NCBI RefSeq assembly: GCF_018224885.1
Contig: NZ_JAGTXB010000004.1
Location: forward strand, 372,001 to 436,000
DNA length: 64,000 bases
Direction of reading: 5' to 3'
Source: Chitinophaga hostae
Lineage (GTDB): Bacteria; Bacteroidota; Bacteroidia; Chitinophagales; Chitinophagaceae
Shown: piece after piece, positions 1-10,336 of the stretch
Layout of the letters: every line of letters starts with the position of its first letter
How positions within the stretch are numbered: position 1 is the stretch's first letter
Notes under the pieces: model-generated
The model's database searches: none
The model's input: only the letters and a program-made list of their open reading frames with translations
What the model was told of the DNA's origin: nothing
Position numbers and translations under genes: made by a program

Positions 1-1515
<1,515 letters not shown>

Positions 1516-1717
1516 AGCGAATTTTGTCTTTCCCAGGATTTTGATGATTTTACTGATTGTATTGATTTTTATCTTTTGATTTATAATGATTAGCGGAGAT
1601 AGAAGCGGAAATTTTCCTCTTTGGTCTCCGCTAATCTTATTTTATCATTCAAAATCCATAAAAGAAAATCAATGCAATCAGTAAAATCATCAAAATCCTG
1701 GGGAAGATAAATTTTGC
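1516..1717. repeat. Family A gene-end palindrome, copy A1
   Basis: Starts at the pyrG stop codon. The outer arms 1532-1559 and 1675-1702 are perfect 28-base complements, and an inner stem pairs 1589-1599 with 1625-1635. The left arm is built of 9-base steps beginning GGATTTTGA, TGATTTTAC, TGATTGTAT. Flanks read GCGAATTTTGTCTT on the left and its approximate complement on the right, as in the other family A copies. It fills most of the 338-base gap between pyrG and yidC. Confidence 0.85.
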
Positions 1718-1821
1718 ATTGATTCTCAATGCTATACGCATTTTTGTTGCTTATTTATTATTTTAACCGCATTTAACAGGGGTTTCACCTAAAAAGCATG
1801 GTCAATTCATAAAATCATGCT

Positions 1822-1829
1822 TACCTTTG
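1822..1829 (+). promoter_or_regulatory. Candidate -7 element of the yidC promoter
   Basis: TACCTTTG matches the Bacteroidetes TAnnTTTG -7 box and lies 24 bases before the yidC ATG. I see no good TTTG at the -33 spacing, so only half of the promoter is supported. Confidence 0.4.
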
Positions 1830-1853
1830 CTGCCTAAATTTTAATTGCATTTC

Positions 1854-3704
1854 ATGGATAGAAATTCGGTCATTGGGTTTTTACTGTTGGGCGTTTTGTT
1901 GGTAGGATACATATTCTTCAACCAGAAACAACAGGCAGGAGCCGCAAGGGAAAAAGCCAGGCAAGATTCCATAGCAGAACTTAATAAGCCTAAAACCCCC
2001 ATTACAGATACAGCCAGTCTTGCTGCTGTTGCCAACGGTGGTCCGCTGGATTCAGCGCATCAGGCACTGTTAAGTGGTGAGTTCGGTGCATTTGCTGCCG
2101 CTGCTACCGGCAGTGTGCAAAACACCGTGTTGGAAAATGATGTGGTAAAAATCACCTTTTCCAATAAAGGCGGACAACCAGCCAGCGTACAACTGAAACA
2201 ATATAAAACCTACGAAGGCACTCCGCTGATGCTGCTTCAGGGCTCATTTAACCGTTTGTCCGTAGAAGTACCCGCCAGCGTAACCAAAGTACTGAACAGC
2301 GCTGACCTGTTCTTTACCGCGGGCCAGCCGCAGGAGCAGGCAGGTGGCGTAAAATCAATCACTTACCGCCTCAATACCAGCAATCCTGCTGCCTACCTCG
2401 AATTTATATATGCCCTTAAACCCGGCAGCTATGTGGTAGATTATACCATTCATGCGGTAGGTTTACAAGGACTGTTTCCAGGCAACCAGAACTACCTCAA
2501 CCTGCAATGGAATGCCCAGGATGATAAACAGGAACATGATATGCAGAACGAGCGCCTGAACAACCAGGTGCATTATATGCTGGAACATGATAAACATGAT
2601 TACTTCACCCTGAACCGCTCCAGCCACGAAAAACTGGATAACAAACTGAAATGGGTGAGCGTAAAACAACAGTTCTTTAACACCACCCTGATCGCCAAAG
2701 GAGCGCTTTTCAACAATGCGGATGTAAATACCAAAGTGCCGGAAAGCCCCAATATTGTAGGACAAACATTTACCACCATACAAATCCCGTATAGCCGTGC
2801 AAATGACTTTAGTTTCCCGGTAGAAATTTATTATGGTCCTAACCATTATAAAACCCTGAAGTCTTTTGATATTGGTTTACAGAAGATCATCCCGCTGGGT
2901 ACCGGTATCTTTGCTTTTGTGAAATATGTAAACATTGGTATCATTATCCCGGTGTTTAACTTCCTCAGCGGATTTATCAGCAACTATGGTATCATCATTA
3001 TCCTGCTCACCCTCTTTATCCGCTTGCTGATAGCTCCTTTCACTTACCAGAGCTACGTATCACAGGCCAAGATGAAAGTGCTGAAACCTGAAATCGATGA
3101 ACTGAAAGCCAAGCATGGTGATGATCAGCAGGCTTTTGGCGTGGAGCAGATGAAACTGTTTAAAAGCGCCGGCGTAAACCCGCTGGGCGGATGTTTACCG
3201 GCATTACTGCAGCTGCCTATCCTGGTGGCGATGTACAGCTTCTTCCCGTCTTCCATTGAGCTGCGTCAGGAAAGCTTCCTGTGGGCAAAGGATTTGTCTA
3301 CTTACGATTCTATCCTGAACCTGCCTTTCAACATACCTTTCTACGGTAATCACGTGAGTTTGTTTACCATCCTCATGACCATTACCAGCTTGATCCTGGC
3401 ATTCTACAACCGTGGTATGACCGATCAGAGCAACCCGGTAATGAAGTATATGCCGTATGTAATGCCTATTATGTTACTCGGTATCTTCAACCGTTTGGCG
3501 GCGGCGCTGACTTTCTATTACTTTCTGTCCAACGTGATCAGTATCCTGTTGCAGTTTGTGATCCAGAAATTTATCATTAACCATGATAAGATTCATGCAC
3601 AGATCCAGGAAAATAAGAAGAAGCCGAAGAGCAAGTCCAAATGGCAGGAGAAGCTGGAAGAAGTACAGAAGCGGCAGCAGGAAATCCAGCAAAAGAAAAA
3701 ATAG
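1854..3704 (+). CDS. yidC: Membrane protein insertase YidC
   Basis: Inserts and folds inner-membrane proteins, alone or with SecYEG. The 616-residue protein starts MDRNSVIGFLLLGVLL, a signal-anchor segment, followed by a large periplasmic beta domain to about residue 340. The conserved Oxa1-like core follows, with the block GGCLPALLQLPILVAMY and several membrane helices to about residue 580. The tail is strongly basic and ends in QQKKK. A TTG nine bases upstream is in frame, but the ATG at 1854 gives the normal YidC N-terminus. A family B palindrome follows the stop. Confidence 0.97.
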   Translation: MDRNSVIGFLLLGVLLVGYIFFNQKQQAGAAREKARQDSIAELNKPKTPITDTASLAAVANGGPLDSAHQALLSGEFGAFAAAATGSVQNTVLENDVVKITFSNKGGQPASVQLKQYKTYEGTPLMLLQGSFNRLSVEVPASVTKVLNSADLFFTAGQPQEQAGGVKSITYRLNTSNPAAYLEFIYALKPGSYVVDYTIHAVGLQGLFPGNQNYLNLQWNAQDDKQEHDMQNERLNNQVHYMLEHDKHDYFTLNRSSHEKLDNKLKWVSVKQQFFNTTLIAKGALFNNADVNTKVPESPNIVGQTFTTIQIPYSRANDFSFPVEIYYGPNHYKTLKSFDIGLQKIIPLGTGIFAFVKYVNIGIIIPVFNFLSGFISNYGIIIILLTLFIRLLIAPFTYQSYVSQAKMKVLKPEIDELKAKHGDDQQAFGVEQMKLFKSAGVNPLGGCLPALLQLPILVAMYSFFPSSIELRQESFLWAKDLSTYDSILNLPFNIPFYGNHVSLFTILMTITSLILAFYNRGMTDQSNPVMKYMPYVMPIMLLGIFNRLAAALTFYYFLSNVISILLQFVIQKFIINHDKIHAQIQENKKKPKSKSKWQEKLEEVQKRQQEIQQKKK

Positions 3705-3727
3705 GATTATTTTAAATAAATAAAAAG

Positions 3728-3842
3728 CTGAAAGCGTAAAGGATAAAGCAAAAAGCAATTTTCCCGAATGACTGGAGCGAATATAGTATCCGCTTTGATC
3801 ATTCGGGAAAATTGCTTTTTGCTTTATCCTTTACGCTTTCAG
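3728..3842. repeat. Family B gene-end palindrome, copy B1
   Basis: Perfect 44-base arms (3728-3771 and 3799-3842) with a 27-base loop, placed between yidC and the M28 peptidase. Each arm is a run of 7-base units (GAAAGCG, TAAAGGA, TAAAGCA, AAAAGCA) followed by a CCCGAATGA/TCATTCGGG stem. The loop carries AGCGA and ATAGT, shared with other family B copies. The right arm ends 15 bases before the peptidase start codon, so the hairpin may lie in its leader. Confidence 0.88.
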
Positions 3843-3856
3843 TTCATAAAAGTATT

Positions 3857-4786
3857 ATGAAGCGTTGGTTATTATTCACGTGTGCTGCCGCTATCAGCAG
3901 CAGTGCACTCGCACAGGACACTATTCCTGATGCCGCCCGTATCCAGGGCATCGTTAATTACCTGGCCTCCGATAAGCTGAAAGGCAGGGGCACCGCAGAA
4001 AAAGGCGGGGAAAAGGCCAGCCGTTATGTGGCCAAACAGTTTAAGAAACTGGGGCTGCAGGCGGTCAATGGCGGGAGCTATTTCCAGGATTTTACTTTCG
4101 ACAGAAAAGAACATAAAAATATCCCCAGCCGCAATGTGATCGGCTACCTTGATAACGGCGCCGCACGTACGATTATTATTGGCGCCCATTACGATCACCT
4201 GGGTACTGCCGCCTTGTTTGACGGCAAATATCCTGTAGGCCAGATCCATAATGGTGCAGACGACAATGCTTCCGGTATGGCCGGCCTGCTGGAGCTGGCG
4301 CGTCACTACATAAAAAACAGCTATAAGGAACCTTTTAATTTTCTGTTTATAGCTTTTGGGGGAGAAGAAATGGGCTTACAGGGTTCTAAGTATTATACTG
4401 CCCATCCGCTGATGCCACTTAAGGATATGCATTTCATGCTCAATATGGATATGATCGGGCGCTACAACCCCGAACGTGGTATTGGTATTGGCGGTCATGG
4501 CAGCGCAGAAGAATGGCCTGCTATTTTCAAGGACGTACAGCAGCCTGGTATTAAGTATTTTACAGATGCCGCCGGTAAAGGCGCATCTGATCATCATAAC
4601 TTCTATATAAGCGGAGTACCGGTAATGTTTTTTCATACCGGCGGTCACGACGACTATCATAAGCCAACAGATGATGCTCCTAAATTGCAGGCGGCTTCAG
4701 AAGCGGGTATTGTGCAGCTGGAGATACAGTTGATTAACCGTTCCATGGCTTATCCTGCGCTACATTATGTAGGACCGAAGGACTAA
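3857..4786 (+). CDS. Secreted M28-family zinc aminopeptidase
   Basis: A 309-residue metallopeptidase with a signal peptide (MKRWLLFTCAAAISSSALAQ, cleavage probably after Ala-Leu-Ala-Gln). The M28 metal sites are visible in order: GAHYDHLG, GADDNASG, the catalytic FGGEEMG, MNMDMIGR, and the C-terminal HTGGHDDYH. It should release N-terminal residues from peptides in the periplasm or outside the cell; the exact substrate cannot be told. The frame is open further upstream into the family B palindrome, but the ATG at 3857 gives a proper signal peptide. Its stop codon overlaps the convergent SprT-like gene by four bases. Confidence 0.92.
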   Translation: MKRWLLFTCAAAISSSALAQDTIPDAARIQGIVNYLASDKLKGRGTAEKGGEKASRYVAKQFKKLGLQAVNGGSYFQDFTFDRKEHKNIPSRNVIGYLDNGAARTIIIGAHYDHLGTAALFDGKYPVGQIHNGADDNASGMAGLLELARHYIKNSYKEPFNFLFIAFGGEEMGLQGSKYYTAHPLMPLKDMHFMLNMDMIGRYNPERGIGIGGHGSAEEWPAIFKDVQQPGIKYFTDAAGKGASDHHNFYISGVPVMFFHTGGHDDYHKPTDDAPKLQAASEAGIVQLEIQLINRSMAYPALHYVGPKD

Positions 4787-5403
4787 GCCAACAGTTCCAC
4801 CTCGTATACAGGACTGAAAAGATACCATCTGTTAGACGCTACCTCTTCACAGCGGTAGCGTTTTCTTATTTTTTCACCCCGCCGGAATACACGTCCATCC
4901 TTAGTTTTGAACATCCCGTTTAAGGGTACCTGTTCTACAAAAAAGTGATTTTCTTTTTGGCGGTCGTAGTTTTTCAGCACCCGCATCAGGTTTTCATCTG
5001 CGCAGGAGCTGGCAGCCGGGTTAGTCATACTTTGCCGAACGGCTGTTTCTACATCGGGTGGCAGCAGGCCTTTACCTACAAAGCCATGTAATATATAGGT
5101 GAATTCCTGTTTCCATTCTTTTCCGTGTGATGCCACGCGGTTGGCATATTTGTTAAAGGTGGTGAGATGGGCAATTTCGTGCAGGAGGGTAAGCAGGAAG
5201 GCATATTTATTCAGAGAACCGTTGACACTGATACGGTGGCCTTTGCCCTGCCCATCAGGGTGGCGGTAGTCGCCAAGTATACTCGACCTTTCACGGGTCA
5301 CCGTCAGGTGTACCTTATAGGTCGTTAAAAAATCCATGACCTGTCCGAAGGTGCCTTCGGGTAAGTAGGACGCTAAAGCATTTAAGGGCGCCTCTTTTTT
5401 CAA
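4783..5403 (-). CDS. SprT-like zinc metalloprotease domain protein
   Basis: A 206-residue cytoplasmic protein with the zinc motif LLHEIAHL (HExxH, about residues 71-75) and a second histidine in SHGKEWKQEF, the pattern of SprT/Spartan-like proteases. The C-terminal part is basic with no clear second domain. The start appears to be TTG, six bases beyond the stop of the preceding membrane protein gene, and no in-frame ATG occurs before residue 23; translation is probably coupled. The substrate is unknown. It sits where many Bacteroidetes have atpB after the AtpZ-like and small membrane protein genes. Confidence 0.75.
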   Translation of the reverse strand: MKKEAPLNALASYLPEGTFGQVMDFLTTYKVHLTVTRERSSILGDYRHPDGQGKGHRISVNGSLNKYAFLLTLLHEIAHLTTFNKYANRVASHGKEWKQEFTYILHGFVGKGLLPPDVETAVRQSMTNPAASSCADENLMRVLKNYDRQKENHFFVEQVPLNGMFKTKDGRVFRRGEKIRKRYRCEEVASNRWYLFSPVYEVELLA

Positions 5404-5408
5404 ATAGA

Positions 5409-5795
5409 TTATTTTTTTAGCCTCGTCAGCCGGAAAAGACTGAGTGTTTCAAATACAGTGTATACCAGGTACAGGAACAACAGCATGAAAATGGTCAGTT
5501 TGCTGACATCCGGCTTATAACTAAGCACATATGTCACAATACCTATAACGCAAAGAAAGAGTTTACTGAGAGTAGAACCGTAAACAGCCCTGATAAAGGC
5601 GTTATGATTGGAGGAAGCGAGTCCCCGGCGGCTCATAATATAAGACACCAGGGATATAATAGCCATAATCAGGTTACCAGCCATCAGCACATTTACGTGT
5701 GTGCCAAGGTCCAGCAACCTGGGTTTGAATATGATAATAAGTCCGTTTAAAATTCCAAAAACTGCGAATAACCGTATAAAAAATCTATCACTCAT
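5409..5795 (-). CDS. Small four-helix membrane protein of unknown function
   Basis: A 128-residue protein with four predicted membrane segments (about residues 7-24, 38-54, 76-92 and 99-117) and a basic C-terminus, RLTRLKK. It overlaps the AtpZ-like gene by eight bases. Its position directly after an AtpZ/AtpI-like gene suggests a link to the ATP synthase accessory locus. No catalytic motif is visible. Confidence 0.6.
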   Translation of the reverse strand: MSDRFFIRLFAVFGILNGLIIIFKPRLLDLGTHVNVLMAGNLIMAIISLVSYIMSRRGLASSNHNAFIRAVYGSTLSKLFLCVIGIVTYVLSYKPDVSKLTIFMLLFLYLVYTVFETLSLFRLTRLKK

Positions 5796-6012
5796 GCCGT
5801 CGGGTGTCTTTTATTATTTGCCACAAAAGTATGGCTAATGCAATTAAAGAAAAAATGATAAGAAATACAGGGAACCGCCAGCCAATCCAGTGGTCAAGTT
5901 TATACCCTGCAAATACACCCAAACCTAAGGTAGTCATCATCTGGAAGGCCAGCCCGGCATAACGCAACAGTAAATTGCGGTTATTCGGCTTCCTGGAGGA
6001 CGGATTTTCCAT
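5788..6012 (-). CDS. AtpZ/AtpI-like membrane protein
   Basis: A 74-residue protein with two membrane helices (about residues 14-34 and 41-63), separated by GYKLDHWIGW, and a charged tail. This is the arrangement of AtpZ/AtpI proteins, which assist rotor assembly or metal supply for the F-type ATP synthase. The ATG at 6012 gives a start typical of the family (MENPSSRK); the longer open frame upstream lies inside the bactofilin gene. The gene overlaps bactofilin by 32 bases and the next gene by eight. No atp genes are in the window. Confidence 0.7.
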   Translation of the reverse strand: MENPSSRKPNNRNLLLRYAGLAFQMMTTLGLGVFAGYKLDHWIGWRFPVFLIIFSLIALAILLWQIIKDTRRHE

Positions 6013-6403
6013 GTTTCTGATTATCAGCCGGCTGCTGATCGTCCATGTAGCAACGACCGTTGAATTTAGCAGTAGGCTCCATTTCAAAATGAGCAGTATA
6101 CACATCGCCCTTCACTAAGGCATTGCCTTTCAGGAACAATAATTCTTCTACCTTAATAATACCGGTAACCTTACCAAGGATATCCGCGCTCTGGCATACC
6201 AGGTCGCCAACAATATCGCCTTCAGGACCTACCACGATTTTGGCCTTTGTAGATACCAGCCCGTTTACCTGGCCGTCAATTCTAATGTCGCCTTCGCATA
6301 CAATGTCACCCTGGATGGTAGTGCCATTGCCAATAATGTTCACGGTTGATGTAGGTAACATGGATTTGTTGTCACCTTTCGATTTCTGATTGTTATTGAA
6401 CAT
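5981..6403 (-). CDS. Bactofilin (polymer-forming cytoskeletal protein)
   Basis: A 140-residue protein with the central repetitive right-handed beta-helix of bactofilins (about residues 20-110, with turns such as GNGTTIQGDIVCEGDIRIDG). Flexible ends flank it: an N-terminal tail rich in Asn/Lys and a charged C-terminus. Bactofilins polymerise without nucleotide and act as membrane-associated scaffolds, often for cell-wall enzymes. Upstream and in the same direction is a membrane anchor resembling the N-terminus of a bactofilin-associated M23 peptidase, here without the peptidase part. Downstream AtpZ overlaps it. The TFNNNQ-type start MFNNNQKS is the only sensible one. Confidence 0.9.
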   Translation of the reverse strand: MFNNNQKSKGDNKSMLPTSTVNIIGNGTTIQGDIVCEGDIRIDGQVNGLVSTKAKIVVGPEGDIVGDLVCQSADILGKVTGIIKVEELLFLKGNALVKGDVYTAHFEMEPTAKFNGRCYMDDQQPADNQKHGKSVLQEAE

Positions 6404-6537
6404 AGGGAGTTAGGTTTTTCAAGTTTAGTGATGTAATATAACAAAATATATAAATATTTTTATCTTTATGTATTTATCTATTTTATCCGCATACTCCGCC
6501 AAACTCTCATCACGTTAAATATTTAAATAATAAAAGA

Positions 6538-6942
6538 TTAATAGGTACTGTTGTCTACGGCAGGCACCTTCAACATAGTTGTGTCAAGTTTTCCGGTAAA
6601 TTCACCGTTGATCACCTGTTTGATGTTTTTCAGGTACTGATCACGGGCATTAATGGCTGTTTCCAGTGAGTCTGCCCTCATTTTGAGATGGATAAATTCT
6701 TTACGTTGTTTCAGGTCTCCATAGCCCGGTATATAATACCGCAAAGGCGTAAATACCACTGTGGCTACCGTAATAGCTACCAGTAATACAAACAGGGTGC
6801 TGAATGCAATATACACGCTCATACGGGAAAGTTTGAACGATGTCACTTCTTCATAGGTGTCGTCATTCATAATTACCAGCCGGTATTTATGACTGAGTTT
6901 TTCCAGGTTTCGTCTGTTGTTTTTGTTCCCCTTCTTGGCCAT
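6538..6942 (-). CDS. Membrane anchor like the N-terminus of an M23 peptidase, peptidase domain absent
   Basis: A 134-residue protein: a basic N-terminus (MAKKGNKNNRRN), a block resembling YRLVIMNDDTYEEVTSF, one membrane helix (about residues 44-66), the segment TPLRYYIPGYGD, then a short coiled coil. From memory of the family, Bacteroidetes proteins beginning this way continue into a LytM/M23 endopeptidase domain. Here the frame stops after DNSTY and only 135 bases separate it from the bactofilin gene, so the enzyme domain is gone. It may still act as the inner-membrane partner of the bactofilin. The full-length comparison is from memory and not searched. Confidence 0.7.
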   Translation of the reverse strand: MAKKGNKNNRRNLEKLSHKYRLVIMNDDTYEEVTSFKLSRMSVYIAFSTLFVLLVAITVATVVFTPLRYYIPGYGDLKQRKEFIHLKMRADSLETAINARDQYLKNIKQVINGEFTGKLDTTMLKVPAVDNSTY

Positions 6943-6989
6943 GTTTGCGGTACTTCATTTAAGGCGGGCTAAAGTTAATCATTATTTTT

Positions 6990-7013
6990 AAAGCGAAAAG
7001 CGGAAAGCAAAAA
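6990..7013. repeat. Half copy of a family B repeat (B10)
   Basis: Only one arm is present: AAAGCGA, AAAGCGG, AAAGCAA and AAAGCC in 7-base steps, between the M23-like anchor gene and porW. No complementary arm follows. It may be a decayed or nascent family B element. Confidence 0.5.
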
Positions 7014-7091
7014 GCCACTATTTTATCCTATCTTTAAAATATTTTTTCAATCTATAAGTTATATATATTTAGCCTATACACCCTGGCATCC

Positions 7092-10000
7092 ATGAATTGC
7101 ATCAAACTGCTACTTAAATATCTGGGAATAATTGTATTGTCATCTTGCCTGGGTTTGCCGGCGGTCTGGGCCCAGAACAAGCCACAAAAACAGCCGCAGC
7201 AGACAGATCCCCAGAGCCAGGACCCTAAAAATCAGCAACATCGTCCTGTTGCCAAACCCCTGTTTAAACCCAAAGAACAACGGGTTCAGGACAGACGCCC
7301 CCCCTCCGAGGTAATGCTCGAGAAAAAGAAATGGACCTGGAAAAGGAAGTTTTTCCAGAACATGGCCACCCGCTTCAACTATTACTTTCACGCCAGGGTA
7401 AAACTGGAGAGAGTGGTGAAAACCGCCAACCGCGACGGTCAGGATAACTACAACATTCTTTTGCCCTTCTATCCCTTCAGCTTGCAAAGCCAGGGCTTCA
7501 GTAAAGGAGAACTGGACTCCGTGATCGATAAAGCTACTATGGGTATCCAGCTTCATGATCCCCGCGGCAAGTGGATCGACGACTGTTTCCTGCTCATGGG
7601 CCGTGCTTACTTCTATGAAGGAGACCTTGAAAACGCCAATAAAACGTTCCAATACATCAATATAGCCTTTGCGCCCAAACAGAAATCAGAGTATAAAACC
7701 GTAGTAGGCGCCCGGGAAAATGACCAGATCTCCATCGCCACCGCTGAAAAAAGGAAAGGCATCATGGGGCGGTTCAAACATACGAAAGCCCGTAACGACG
7801 CTTTCCTGTGGCGGGCCAGAACACTGCTGGAACAAAAGGAGTATGATGAAGTACAGGCCCTCCTGAACATCCTCACTACCGACCCGAACTTCCCGCACCG
7901 CCTGGATGGCGGCCTGGCGGAAGTTCGCGCCTATAGCAACTATATACAGAAAAGATATCCCGAAACAATCGCTCCCCTGACACTGGCCATCGAAAAAAGC
8001 CGCGACCGGGTAGCCAGGGCCAGGATGTCTTACATCCTTGGCCAGCTGTACCTGCTGCAAAACCGCCCGGATTCAGCCCTGGAGCAGTTCCGCAACGTAA
8101 TTGGCATGAAACCCGATCCGATGATGGATTTCCAGGCAAGGCTGCAGATTGCTAAAACAAACGCGCAAACCACCGGCGATCTGGCTAAAAGCATTGCAGG
8201 GCTCCATCATATGCTCAGAAAAGAGCGTTTCTCCCGTTTCAGGGATGGTATCTATTATACCATGGGCACCCTTTCGTATCCGAAAAACCCCGAAGCGGCC
8301 ATCGGTTATATGAAGCAATCACTGAAAGTGCCCAGCGATAACCTCATGCAGCGTACTCTCACCTATAAAGGCATGGCCGATATTTACTACGACTTGAGGA
8401 ATTACCCTGATGCAAAAAAATATTACGACAGCACCGCCGGCGTAATGACCCAGGACTTCGCAGATGTAGCTACTGTGAACACCCGTAAGGAAGTACTCTC
8501 CGATGTGGTGGCCAAACTGGAGATCATTCACCGGGAAGATAGTCTGCAGAAAATTGTGGCTATGTCGCCCTCCGACAGGAATATTTTTCTGACCAAAATG
8601 GCTGCCACCCTTAAAAATGAGGCGGCCGACAAGAAAAAGAAAGATGCCCTCGCCGCCGCCAATCCCCTCGATGCATCTGCCATGGGATTGACCACTGGTG
8701 GCGCCTACGGCCCCAAAGAGGAAAAAGGGGACTGGTACTTTTATAATGCCGCCAGCAAATCTGCCGGCTATTCAGAATTTAAACGCAGATGGGGAAACCG
8801 CCAGCCGGGCGATAACTGGCGCCGCAGCCAGAACGGCGTAGTTAATGCTACTAACAGCAGCGGACCCATTGAAATAACGGAAGAACATACAACGGCCACT
8901 GCTGCGAAGATACCGGCAGACAGCGTAAGTGTGGAGCTGCTCACTGCAGGCCTGCCGCTCACACCGGAAAAACTGGCGGCGTCACAGGCGGCCACCAGGG
9001 AAGCCTGGTTCGACCTCGGCAAACTGTATCACGATAAACTGGAAAATTATCCGCTGGCCATAGAAACCTATGATTCGTTGCTCTACCTGTTTCCGGATCA
9101 CCCGCGTAAGCCGGAAGTACTGTATTCGTTGTATATCTGGCACAGTAAACTCAATCATACCGCACAGGCAAACCAATATAGAACCCTGGTGCTTAACCAG
9201 TACGGCAATACGAATTTCGCGGACATCATCCGCTCCGGTGGCCTGAAGGATATAGACGCAGATAAAAGGAAAAGGATCAGCGAAGCTTACGATAGCGCCT
9301 ATACGGCTTTCCGCAACGGAAACTATGCCGGCGCCATGGCGATGAAATTACAGGCCGACAGCACTTTCGGTGTTACCTTCCTTAAACCGAAATTCGATTT
9401 GCTGGAAGCGATGCTGATTGTGAAAACGGATACCGCATTTGCAACAGACTCCCTGCAATTATCGCGCAAGGCCGTGCAGGCCGTGCTCACCAAATATGCG
9501 GCCGATGAGCCCATTCGTTTACAGGCCCAGGCCCTGATGGATGCGCTGGATCATCGTGCCGAGCTGACAAATTACCTCGCTAAACTGGAGGTGCGGAAAA
9601 GAGATGCGAACGGACAACTACTGGATGAAAATATTACCATGCGCTACCCCTGGCAAAATCCGGAACCTGTCATTACCGATAAGCTCAATGTGGCTAAAAC
9701 CCGTGCGGATTCGTCCAAAATTGCCGCCGGCATTGCAGCTCCTTTACCGGGACCCATTGCTACCGTGGCGCCACCCAAACCGGTAACACCCTATAAGGTA
9801 ACGGAAAACAACCCGTTTTTTGTGGTGCTCTCCTTTGACCATGTCTCGAAACAGTTGATGGACGAAGGATTGAACCAGTTTACCCGCTACAATGCTACTA
9901 AACACGCAAATGATAAAATTGAAGTAGGCAGCTTTGTGCTGACCCCCAATGATGTAATGCTCATTTTCAGGATATTCCCGAATGAGGACAAAGCATTGGA

Positions 10001-10169
10001 ATACTTTGACGAGATCAGGGAAGCGGCCGCCGCTACTATCATACCCCGGATACGGCCTAATGAGTATAATTTCTTTGTTATTTCGAGAGATAACTTTATC
10101 CTGCTGAATAGTACCAAAGACCTGGCCGGCTATCGTAAGTTTTTTACAGAAACTTATGTGACCCAGTAA
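7092..10169 (+). CDS. porW: PorW/SprE-like TPR lipoprotein of type IX secretion and gliding
   Basis: A 1025-residue protein with a lipoprotein-type signal (IIVLSSC, Cys near residue 19) and then a proline/glutamine-rich linker. The block KWTWKRKFFQNMATRFNYYF opens a long array of TPR-type helices (about residues 95-760). Length, this opening block and the TPR layout match PorW/SprE, a periplasmic-side lipoprotein needed for type IX secretion and, in gliders, for motility. The C-terminal 150 residues form a compact domain. It stands alone between a leftward group and the PBP gene. A hairpin after the stop may end its transcript. Confidence 0.85.
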   Translation: MNCIKLLLKYLGIIVLSSCLGLPAVWAQNKPQKQPQQTDPQSQDPKNQQHRPVAKPLFKPKEQRVQDRRPPSEVMLEKKKWTWKRKFFQNMATRFNYYFHARVKLERVVKTANRDGQDNYNILLPFYPFSLQSQGFSKGELDSVIDKATMGIQLHDPRGKWIDDCFLLMGRAYFYEGDLENANKTFQYINIAFAPKQKSEYKTVVGARENDQISIATAEKRKGIMGRFKHTKARNDAFLWRARTLLEQKEYDEVQALLNILTTDPNFPHRLDGGLAEVRAYSNYIQKRYPETIAPLTLAIEKSRDRVARARMSYILGQLYLLQNRPDSALEQFRNVIGMKPDPMMDFQARLQIAKTNAQTTGDLAKSIAGLHHMLRKERFSRFRDGIYYTMGTLSYPKNPEAAIGYMKQSLKVPSDNLMQRTLTYKGMADIYYDLRNYPDAKKYYDSTAGVMTQDFADVATVNTRKEVLSDVVAKLEIIHREDSLQKIVAMSPSDRNIFLTKMAATLKNEAADKKKKDALAAANPLDASAMGLTTGGAYGPKEEKGDWYFYNAASKSAGYSEFKRRWGNRQPGDNWRRSQNGVVNATNSSGPIEITEEHTTATAAKIPADSVSVELLTAGLPLTPEKLAASQAATREAWFDLGKLYHDKLENYPLAIETYDSLLYLFPDHPRKPEVLYSLYIWHSKLNHTAQANQYRTLVLNQYGNTNFADIIRSGGLKDIDADKRKRISEAYDSAYTAFRNGNYAGAMAMKLQADSTFGVTFLKPKFDLLEAMLIVKTDTAFATDSLQLSRKAVQAVLTKYAADEPIRLQAQALMDALDHRAELTNYLAKLEVRKRDANGQLLDENITMRYPWQNPEPVITDKLNVAKTRADSSKIAAGIAAPLPGPIATVAPPKPVTPYKVTENNPFFVVLSFDHVSKQLMDEGLNQFTRYNATKHANDKIEVGSFVLTPNDVMLIFRIFPNEDKALEYFDEIREAAAATIIPRIRPNEYNFFVISRDNFILLNSTKDLAGYRKFFTETYVTQ

Positions 10170-10203
10170 GTATTTTTGGAATTTTAAATAGCTTTGTCGG
10201 TCA

Positions 10204-10235
10204 AACTGCAATAAACAGGCTTGTTTATTGCAGTT
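10204..10235 (+). terminator. Hairpin after porW
   Basis: Perfect 14-base stem (AACTGCAATAAACA at 10204-10217 with 10222-10235) and a four-base loop. It lies 34 bases beyond the porW stop. There is no strong T-run behind it, so termination is plausible but not certain. Confidence 0.5.
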
Positions 10236-10336
10236 GAACTTTATTGAAAAATTTACATATATAGCCAACAGATAGTAATAAATTGCTATTCATTTAAGAA
10301 AGAGCGATTTGGCCATAAAACAAATTATATAAGCGC

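Noticed and set aside
1516..1717. Insertion sequence remnant
   Set aside because: No transposase frame, no target-site duplication that I can see, and the ends are not ordinary IS inverted repeats; listed as a family A palindrome instead.
3474..3758. Small minus-strand frame at the yidC 3' end
   Set aside because: Antisense of the basic yidC tail and palindrome B1; the Leu/Phe-rich product is an artefact of A-rich coding DNA.
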